A stretch of 12,228 nucleotides of DNA from Chloroflexota bacterium. Lineage in GTDB: Bacteria > Chloroflexota > Dormibacteria > Dormibacterales > Dormibacteraceae. This document shows, in pieces, positions 1 to 6,005 of this stretch. The notes under the pieces are model-generated. The model was not told where the DNA came from. It saw only the letters and a program-made list of their open reading frames with translations, and did no database searches. A program made the position numbers and the translations under genes. The stretch spans positions 1 through 12,228 of the forward strand of contig VBKD01000132.1 of the NCBI GenBank assembly GCA_005888075.1, given 5' to 3'. Each line of letters opens with the position of its first letter. The stretch's first letter is position 1.

Positions 1-884
1 TGCATGGGACCGACGCGATCACCAAGGTCGCGCTCGGTGGTCGGACATGCGCTGACGCACGCACGATTGCGGCCAAGCAGCTCGATGTCCTGGTCGTTGA
101 CGTGGATCGCATGCACGGCGGTGAGGTCCGGTCCAAGAATTCCCTCGCGATCCAACAGCTGCGCCGGCGTGCAGCCCTCGACCGACATGCACTCCTCGAC
201 CTCGGCCGGCTGCTCCGCGAGATGGATGTGCAGCGGTATGCGGCGTTCGCGCGCATAAGTCGCGACGATACGCATCGACTCGGGATCCACCGCGCGCACG
301 CTGTGGATGGCGGCTCCGATGCGAACTCCGTCGTCTTCCTTCAAATCGTCCATACGCCGCGCCCAGCGATCGGCGTCGCCGTCGGAAAACGTGAGCTGCG
401 CATCGTCCAACGGTCTGCCGTCCAGGCCGCCGCGCAGATAGCACGCGTCGATGAGAGTGATCCGAATTCCTTCCTGCCTCGCGGCATCGATCAGCGCCTC
501 TCCCAGCTCGTTGCCGTGGGCATGGAGGTAATGGAACTCGCCGACCGCGGTGATGCCCGCTTCGAGCATCTCCCGGAAGACCAGCCGCGCATGATTGAAA
601 TAGTCCGCGGGATCCCAGTCGGTGTAGTCATACATCCGCCGGCGCCATTCCCAGAAGTCGCCGCCACCGGACTCGACCTCGCCGCGCAGCAGGCGCTGAA
701 ACGCATGGCTGTGCACGTTGGCGAGGCCTGGGACGGTCCACCCCTTCAGAACGACCGCGTTGGTTGGGGTCGCCACGCCTTCGGTGATCGTTTTGATGCG
801 ACCCCCCTCGACCTCGATCAGGACGTTTTCAGCGTGACGACCCAGCCACGCCTGCTCGGCGTGCCAGGCGCCTGTTCCGTTCAC
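1..884 (-). CDS. hutF: Formimidoylglutamate deiminase (HutF), C-terminus cut by window edge
   Basis: This zinc amidohydrolase hydrolyses N-formimino-L-glutamate to N-formyl-L-glutamate and ammonia in the cytoplasm, in the five-step histidine degradation route that ends with a formylglutamate deformylase. The 294 visible codons show the expected landmarks: metal ligands H58 and H60 in NVHSHAFQR, the motif GEFHYLHAHGNE (115-126), HIHLAEQ (219-225) with H221 as metal ligand and E224 as catalytic acid/base, H258 about 37 residues further on, and CPTTERDLGD (280-289), which is typical of HutF. The final metal-binding Asp would lie about 15 residues past the left edge. The GTG start at 884 gives a normal N-terminus. 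The GTG at 890 overlapping the hutU stop reaches a stop after three codons. An in-frame GTG at 905 is possible but unneeded. There is no clear Shine-Dalgarno, so translation is probably coupled to hutU. Family assignment is secure; only the missing end is unknown. Confidence 0.96.
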   Translation of the reverse strand, partial: MNGTGAWHAEQAWLGRHAENVLIEVEGGRIKTITEGVATPTNAVVLKGWTVPGLANVHSHAFQRLLRGEVESGGGDFWEWRRRMYDYTDWDPADYFNHARLVFREMLEAGITAVGEFHYLHAHGNELGEALIDAARQEGIRITLIDACYLRGGLDGRPLDDAQLTFSDGDADRWARRMDDLKEDDGVRIGAAIHSVRAVDPESMRIVATYARERRIPLHIHLAEQPAEVEECMSVEGCTPAQLLDREGILGPDLTAVHAIHVNDQDIELLGRNRACVSACPTTERDLGDRVGPM

Positions 885-888
885 CTGG

Positions 889-2469
889 TCACTGCGCGTT
901 TTCACGCATGGGGATGCGCACGCCACGCTCTCGCGCCACCTCGACGGCGCGGTCGTAGCCTGCGTCGGCGTGCCGGATCACCCCGCTGCCCGGGTCGTTG
1001 GTGAGGACCCGTTCGAGCTTGCGCTCCGCAGCGTCTGTTCCGTCGGCGACGACGACCATGCCGGCATGAATCGAGCGCCCGATTCCAACTCCGCCGCCAT
1101 GATGGACGCTTACCCAGGAGGCGCCGCTCGAAGTGTTGAGCAGAGCGTTGAGAATCGGCCAGTCGGCGATGGCGTCCGACCCGTCCTTCATCCCCTCCGT
1201 CTCCCGATTTGGTGAAGCCACCGAGCCGGCGTCGAGGTGGTCGCGGCCGATGACGATCGGCGCCTTGACCTCACCTTTGCGGACGAGCTCGTTGAAGCGA
1301 CGTCCGGCACGAGCGCGTTCGCCGTACCCCAGCCAGCAGATGCGCGCGGGCAAGCCCTGGAACTGGACCCTTTCGGCGGCCGCCCTCATCCAGCGAACGA
1401 GCGCCGGATCGTTGGAGAACTCGTCGACGATGGCGCGGTCGGTCGCTGCGATATCGGCTGGATCGCCGGAAAGCGCCACCCAACGAAAGGGGCCTTTGCC
1501 TTCACAGAACAGCGGCCTGATATACGCCGGCACGAAACCGGGGTAATCAAATGCCCGCTCATTGCCGCCCAGCAGGGCTTCGGCGCGAAGGCTGTTGCCG
1601 TAGTCGAACACCTCGGCGCCGCGATCGAGGAAATCGACCATCGCGTCGACGTGTCGAGCCATGCTCTCTCGCGCACGCCTCACATAGCCTGTGGCGTCAT
1701 CCAGCCGCATCTCTTCGGCGTCCTGCGGCGAAAGACCCGCTGGAATGTAGCTGAGCGGATCGTGCGCGGGGGTCTGGTCGGTGACGATATCGACATCGAA
1801 ACCGCGTGCGGCCAATGCGGGAAGAACCTCAGCGGCGTTGCCCAGGAGACCGATCGACAGGGCCCGCCTTCGATGCTTGGCTTCCGTCGCGAGCCGCAGC
1901 GCATCCTCCAGGTCGAGGGCCCGCGTATCCAAGTAGCGATGCTCGAGCCTGCGTTCGATGCGAGACGAGTCCACCTCGACGCAAATCGCGACTCCGCCGT
2001 TGAGCGTGACGGCCAGCGGCTGGGCGCCACCCATGCCGCCGAGTCCGGCAGTGAGCGTGATCGTCCCTTCGAGCGAATCGTTGAATCGCTTGCGGGCGAT
2101 GGCCGCGAACGTCTCGTACGTGCCCTGGAGGATGCCCTGCGTCCCAATGTAAATCCATGATCCAGCGGTCATCTGCCCGTACATGGTCAAGCCGAGCGCT
2201 TCGAGCCGCCTGAACTCGTCCCACGTCGCCCACTCGGGCACCAGCAAAAGCGTCTGGTCGCCTTTCAGCCTCCGGAGCTCGCGGACGATTGCGTCAAACG
2301 CCTCCCATGAGCGCGCCGCCCGCCCAGTCCCGCCGTAAACCACGAGGTCCTCGGGACGCTCGGCGACCTCGGGATCCAGGTTGTTCATCAGCATTCGCAT
2401 GGCCGCTTCCTGCGGCCAGCCGAGGCATGTGATGTCCGTGCCTCGCGGGGCCCGGATGTTTCGCGTCAC
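889..2469 (-). CDS. hutU: Urocanate hydratase (urocanase) with an internal ~25-residue deletion
   Basis: Urocanase hydrates urocanate to 4-imidazolone-5-propionate using tightly bound NAD+. The 526-residue product carries the N-terminal block MRMLMNNLDPEVAERPEDLV (24-43), VVYGGTGRAAR (43-53), MYGQMTAGSWIYIG (97-109), the glycine-rich LTAGLGGMGGAQPL (139-152), the signature FQGLPARICW (370-379), the GRDHLDAGSVASPNRETE block (408-425) and HHGGGVGIG near 456-464. The family is normally about 550-560 residues. The shortfall lies at one place: after TLL (73-75) the sequence jumps to LVPEWA, so the usual block running from QSGKPVGVF to IANSN is absent, in frame. Everything else aligns well from memory. 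The GTG start at 2469 overlaps the hutH stop by 4 bp, implying translational coupling. Identity is certain. Catalytic competence is doubtful because the missing block is nearly invariant; an assembly error is a real alternative. Confidence 0.95.
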   Translation of the reverse strand: MTRNIRAPRGTDITCLGWPQEAAMRMLMNNLDPEVAERPEDLVVYGGTGRAARSWEAFDAIVRELRRLKGDQTLLLVPEWATWDEFRRLEALGLTMYGQMTAGSWIYIGTQGILQGTYETFAAIARKRFNDSLEGTITLTAGLGGMGGAQPLAVTLNGGVAICVEVDSSRIERRLEHRYLDTRALDLEDALRLATEAKHRRRALSIGLLGNAAEVLPALAARGFDVDIVTDQTPAHDPLSYIPAGLSPQDAEEMRLDDATGYVRRARESMARHVDAMVDFLDRGAEVFDYGNSLRAEALLGGNERAFDYPGFVPAYIRPLFCEGKGPFRWVALSGDPADIAATDRAIVDEFSNDPALVRWMRAAAERVQFQGLPARICWLGYGERARAGRRFNELVRKGEVKAPIVIGRDHLDAGSVASPNRETEGMKDGSDAIADWPILNALLNTSSGASWVSVHHGGGVGIGRSIHAGMVVVADGTDAAERKLERVLTNDPGSGVIRHADAGYDRAVEVARERGVRIPMRENAQ

Positions 2470-3998
2470 CGCAGGGATCCGATCACTTTCTCAGCCGCCT
2501 CCAGCACGGCGCCGCTTGTGATCAGGTCGTGCGCGGCGGCCAGCTCCGGTGCGACCACCCGGTCGGGGCCCACGCCGCCCACGCGATTCCGCAGGAGGTT
2601 GCGCACCGCCGCCGTGGCCGGAGACGGCTCGAGCGGACGGCGCATGTCTTGCGCCCGGGCCGCGGACAGCAGCTCGACGGCCAGGATGCGGGCGACGTTA
2701 TCGAGCACGGTTCGCAGCTTCAGCGCCGCGCCCCAACCCATCGACACGTGGTCTTCCTGCATGCCGGATGTCGGAACCGAGTCGACGCTCGCGGGCGCTG
2801 CGAGGCGGCGATTCTCGGCGACGAGCGATGCGGCCGTGTACTGGGCGACCATGAGCCCGGAGTTGACGCCGGGCTCCTCGGCCAGGAAGGGTGGCAAACC
2901 CTCCGATCGGTGGGGATCGAGGAGACGGTCGACCCTGCGCTCCGCGATCGAGCCTATCTCCGCCGCCGCGATGGCGAGGAAGTCGGCGGCGAAAGCCAGC
3001 GGCTCGCCGTGGAAGTTGCCGTTGGATTCGACTTCGCCCGACTCGAGCACGACAGGGTTGTCGATGGCGGACGAGATCTCGATGCCGGCGATGCGCCGCG
3101 CGAAGTCGAGCGTGTCACGCGCGGCGCCCGCAACCTGCGGGCTGCATCGCACGGAGTAGGAATCCTGGACGGCGTGATTCGAGTGACGATGCGATGCAAC
3201 GATCTGCGAACCGCTCATCAGCAGCGCGAGATTCGCGGCGCTTGCGACCTGGCCCGGATGCGGTCGGACCTCATGGAGGCGCGCTTGAAAAACGCGATCC
3301 GTTCCAAGCAGGGCTTCGGCTGTCATCGCCGCGGTGATGTCCGCGGTGCGAAAGAGTCGCTCGGCATCCGCGCACGCGAGCACCAGCATGCCCAACATTC
3401 CATCGGTGCCGTTGATCAGCGCGAGTCCTTCTTTGGTCTCGAGCTTGAGCGGCTTGATCCTTGCCGTCTTGAGGGCGTGGGCGGCAGGTTTGCGCTGTCC
3501 CTCGGCGTCGCCGACCTCTCCCTCGCCGACCAGGGCGAGGCCGACGTGGGCAAGAGGCGCCAGGTCGCCGCTGCAGCCGACCGAGCCGTAACACGGCACA
3601 ACGGGCGTGATGTCCGCATTGAGCAAAGCGATCAGCGTCTCGGCCACGATCGGCCGCACACCGGACATGCCCATGGCCAGGGTCCTCGCGCGTAGCAGCA
3701 TCATCGCCCGCACGACCTCGGTGTCGACTGGCGGCCCCATCCCCGCCGCATGGGATCGGATGAGCGCGATCTGGAGCTCGGGCTGCCGCAGTGGCGCGAC
3801 GCGCGTGCCGGCCAGAGCCCCGAATCCCGTGGAGACCCCGTACACCGGCTCCCGTGACCTCGCCGCGCGCTCGACGCGACCGCGGCTCCGCTCCATCCGT
3901 TGCCGGGCTGCGGCCGCAAGCGCGACCTTCTCGCCGTGACGGGCCACGTCGACCACCTGGGTCTCCGACAGGCCGGCGCCACGCAGCGTGACGGTCAC
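2466..3998 (-). CDS. hutH: Histidine ammonia-lyase (histidase), Cys-Ser-Gly MIO variant
   Basis: Histidase deaminates L-histidine to trans-urocanate and ammonia, the first step of histidine catabolism, using the self-formed MIO electrophile. The 510 residues are normal for the family and number almost exactly like the Pseudomonas putida enzyme. Catalytic residues are all visible: Y53 in VYGVSTGFG, H83 in RSHAAG, N196 in LINGTDG, Q278/Y281/R284 in QDSYSVRCSPQ, F329 in NGNFHG and E415 in MQEDHVSMGWG. The MIO loop reads GSVGCSGDLAPLAH, with the tripeptide Cys142-Ser143-Gly144 in place of the common Ala-Ser-Gly. The GTG start at 3998 lies 17 bp after the histidine phosphatase stop, with no strong ribosome binding site. 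The stop overlaps the hutU start. Aromatic (Phe/Tyr) lyases share the fold, but the hut neighbours and the conserved histidase residues favour histidine as substrate. Confidence 0.96.
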   Translation of the reverse strand: MTVTLRGAGLSETQVVDVARHGEKVALAAAARQRMERSRGRVERAARSREPVYGVSTGFGALAGTRVAPLRQPELQIALIRSHAAGMGPPVDTEVVRAMMLLRARTLAMGMSGVRPIVAETLIALLNADITPVVPCYGSVGCSGDLAPLAHVGLALVGEGEVGDAEGQRKPAAHALKTARIKPLKLETKEGLALINGTDGMLGMLVLACADAERLFRTADITAAMTAEALLGTDRVFQARLHEVRPHPGQVASAANLALLMSGSQIVASHRHSNHAVQDSYSVRCSPQVAGAARDTLDFARRIAGIEISSAIDNPVVLESGEVESNGNFHGEPLAFAADFLAIAAAEIGSIAERRVDRLLDPHRSEGLPPFLAEEPGVNSGLMVAQYTAASLVAENRRLAAPASVDSVPTSGMQEDHVSMGWGAALKLRTVLDNVARILAVELLSAARAQDMRRPLEPSPATAAVRNLLRNRVGGVGPDRVVAPELAAAHDLITSGAVLEAAEKVIGSLR

Positions 3999-4015
3999 AT
4001 GGGCAGCCTAGCTGT

Positions 4016-4477
4016 TCAGGGGGCGGGGATGAAGCGAGCTTGGGCGGGAAGACCATCGTCGAAGGTGACCACCCAAGTCGAGCCCTTGTCGAACCCACCC
4101 TCGCCCGCTCTGATGACGTGCCGGTTGACCAGGTCTTCGACCAGCTCCCAGACCAGATCGCCGTGGCAGCTCAACACAACCTGGTCCAGCTCCGGGTCAC
4201 CGATGAACTGCATGGCGCCTTTCAAGCCCATGCCCTCCGCCAGCGCTTCGGATTGCTTGATCTTGAGCTTGCGCGCGCGGGCCAATGCTTCAACCGTTTG
4301 CACGCAGCGTAGGAACGGACTCGAGTAAATCGCGGAAATGGGAAACGGCTCGAAAATGGCGACCAGCTTCTCAGCCTGCGCCAGCCCCTTCTTACTGACC
4401 GGTCGGAGGCGGTCATCACCCTCCCAGTGACTCCGACTGCCTGACTTGGCGTGGCGGACGAAATAGAACGTTCCCAC
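4016..4477 (-). CDS. SixA/MutT1-type histidine phosphatase superfamily protein
   Basis: This is a small cytosolic phosphatase of 153 residues forming a phosphohistidine intermediate. The catalytic motif FVRHAKSGSR is at the very N-terminus (R8, H9), followed by GDDRLRPVSKKG (20-31), SSPFLRCVQT (52-61, second Arg R57), ALAEG (79-83, likely acid E81) and the second active His in LSCHGD (H105). The GDDRLRP element and the compact length resemble the C-terminal phosphatase domain of mycobacterial MutT1, a Nudix-phosphatase fusion, more than generic phosphoglycerate mutases. No Nudix domain is attached or present in the window. In Mycobacterium tuberculosis mutT1 lies beside ppk1, and here ppk1 is two genes upstream, which suggests a role with (oligo/poly)phosphate or nucleotide phosphates. 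The substrate is unknown. The GTG start lies 22 bp after the CYTH-CHAD stop and inside a perfect 12-bp palindrome (4473-4484). Confidence 0.88.
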   Translation of the reverse strand: MGTFYFVRHAKSGSRSHWEGDDRLRPVSKKGLAQAEKLVAIFEPFPISAIYSSPFLRCVQTVEALARARKLKIKQSEALAEGMGLKGAMQFIGDPELDQVVLSCHGDLVWELVEDLVNRHVIRAGEGGFDKGSTWVVTFDDGLPAQARFIPAP

Positions 4478-4499
4478 TAGTGGGTCGCGGTGGAGGCTT

Positions 4500-5999
4500 T
4501 TATGGCATCCAGGATCGCAGGCTCTTGCGATCCAGAGAGTTCCAGATCTTCGGCCACCTCGCGCGCGCGTCCTCGGCAGCGATGCGCTCGAGAGCGATCA
4601 GCTCGCCCGCCACAAACGCTCTGCGGCCTCTGGCGTGTGACGCACGGAGCCAGGCCTGGGCGGTCACGCTGTCCTGGTGCTCGCCCAGGATGGTCTGAAG
4701 CTTGGCGGCGGCCCGCGCGAACGCCGCCGCCGCCGGACCGGCCACCGGGGCCACTGCCTCTGCTGCATAGCGCGCACGCTTGGCCAGGATCCGGATTCGG
4801 TGCAGCTCGGAGTCGGTCGGAGTCTCGGGCAGCTGACGAACCGCGCTGCGGAGCCGGCGCCATGGACTCGTCGCGAGAGCCGGAAGAACCGCGCTCGCGG
4901 GCTGCTCGGCTTCAGGCAGCGTCATCGGAGCTTGCGCGGCGGCCACCAATCTCTCGAGGAGGTCGATGTAACGCTGCGAGTCGAGGTCGACCAGCAGCTT
5001 CTTCCTCAACGCTTCGATCTCTTCCTCGAGGCCTCGCAGGAGCGAGGTCGCTGATTTCACGTCGCTCGCGGGGAGCGACCCGGCGCGTTCGCGAAGCCGG
5101 TCGAGCAGCACCTCACGATCGCGCACCGCGCCGAGCCCCATCGCGAGCCAGCCCAGCTCGGAGCGAAGCGGCTCGGTCCATTCGGAGTCGAGGAGAGGAC
5201 CGAAGGTTCGCAGATGCGAACGCAGCTTGCGTGTCGCGACCCGCGCCTGGTGCACGGCTTCGGGATCGCCGGTCGTGCGCACGAGCGGGTCCTGGCGCAG
5301 CAGCGAGGCGACCGAACCCGCGATGGCGCTCCGTACCACTAGCTTCGCGGGCGAGTCCGGTTGCACCGGTTGCGCCGCCACCTCGGGTGGCTCCATGGCG
5401 CGCGGCCCCAACGCGCGGATGTGCTTCGGCGTCGGGTCGGGTGCTCCTGCGCCTGCGTTGCGGAGTCGCGCGACAAGCGGCGTGACGATGCCATCCTCGC
5501 CGTTGGTTCCGGCGACCTCGACCTCGATCTCCCTGAACCTCGCGGCCACGCGCCGGCCGTCACGCACGGAAACTTCGTCGTCCACTACCTCAGCCAGGCG
5601 AGATCCGCCGCCATCGACGAGGCGCACGCGACGCCGCAAGGTCGACAGGCGCGCGACCGGGACCAGCTCCGAGTTGCGGACGTAGGCACGGACGATCTTG
5701 ATCGCTTCAAGCGGCGGTTTCTTGGCGCCGCCTTGAAAGGTGAGCTCATCGCGTTCGAGCAGCGCCCCAGGTCGAGACCCTTCCGCCGCCCTTGGAGGCA
5801 GCTTGAGGGTCCATCCCTCTCCTGCACGGTGACGCAGCGAGACCCCCCAACGCGCCAATCGCAGGTCCGGAGTGTCGTAATAGACGGTTTCCAGCCGGGC
5901 CGCCTCGGGCGGGGAGACCCCTACCCCATCGATGACTCCCGTCAGGTCAGGGAGGTGGAACGCAGGGCCCGCCCCGAGTTTCACCTCACGTTCTAACAA
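4500..5999 (-). CDS. CYTH-CHAD domain protein (triphosphate tunnel metalloenzyme fused to polyphosphate-binding CHAD)
   Basis: This two-domain, 499-residue cytosolic protein has an N-terminal CYTH domain (about 1-205) beginning with the ExExK metal/phosphate motif (E3, E5, K7). Further tunnel residues follow: YYDTPDLRLARWGVSLRHR (40-58), WTLKLP (63-68) and FREIEVEV (155-162). The CHAD domain (about 218-490) is helical, with conserved basic clusters VHQARVATRKLR (249-260) and HRIRILAKRARYA, and LQTILGEHQDSVTA near the end. CYTH enzymes hydrolyse triphosphates such as tripolyphosphate, and CHAD domains bind polyphosphate and localise to its granules. The adjacent ppk1, 6 bp upstream, supports a polyphosphate role. 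The TTG start at 5999 is the only choice: an in-frame stop (that of ppk1) lies two codons upstream, and the next start would remove the ExExK motif. Which triphosphate is cleaved cannot be told from sequence. Confidence 0.93.
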   Translation of the reverse strand: MLEREVKLGAGPAFHLPDLTGVIDGVGVSPPEAARLETVYYDTPDLRLARWGVSLRHRAGEGWTLKLPPRAAEGSRPGALLERDELTFQGGAKKPPLEAIKIVRAYVRNSELVPVARLSTLRRRVRLVDGGGSRLAEVVDDEVSVRDGRRVAARFREIEVEVAGTNGEDGIVTPLVARLRNAGAGAPDPTPKHIRALGPRAMEPPEVAAQPVQPDSPAKLVVRSAIAGSVASLLRQDPLVRTTGDPEAVHQARVATRKLRSHLRTFGPLLDSEWTEPLRSELGWLAMGLGAVRDREVLLDRLRERAGSLPASDVKSATSLLRGLEEEIEALRKKLLVDLDSQRYIDLLERLVAAAQAPMTLPEAEQPASAVLPALATSPWRRLRSAVRQLPETPTDSELHRIRILAKRARYAAEAVAPVAGPAAAAFARAAAKLQTILGEHQDSVTAQAWLRASHARGRRAFVAGELIALERIAAEDARARWPKIWNSLDRKSLRSWMP

Positions 6000-6005
6000 C
6001 GGGGC

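Noticed and set aside
102..1004. 300-codon open frame on the plus strand opposite hutF
   Set aside because: It is antisense to a clearly conserved enzyme, its product resembles no family, and it is Arg-rich low-information sequence, as expected from third-position GC bias.
2529..3695. 388-codon open frame on the plus strand opposite hutH
   Set aside because: Shadow of hutH. The histidase motifs are continuous on the minus strand and the antisense product has no recognisable domain.
4016..4477. Reading the histidine phosphatase as part of histidine degradation
   Set aside because: The name refers to its phosphohistidine catalytic mechanism. It has no step in the hut pathway and its neighbour ppk1 explains it better.
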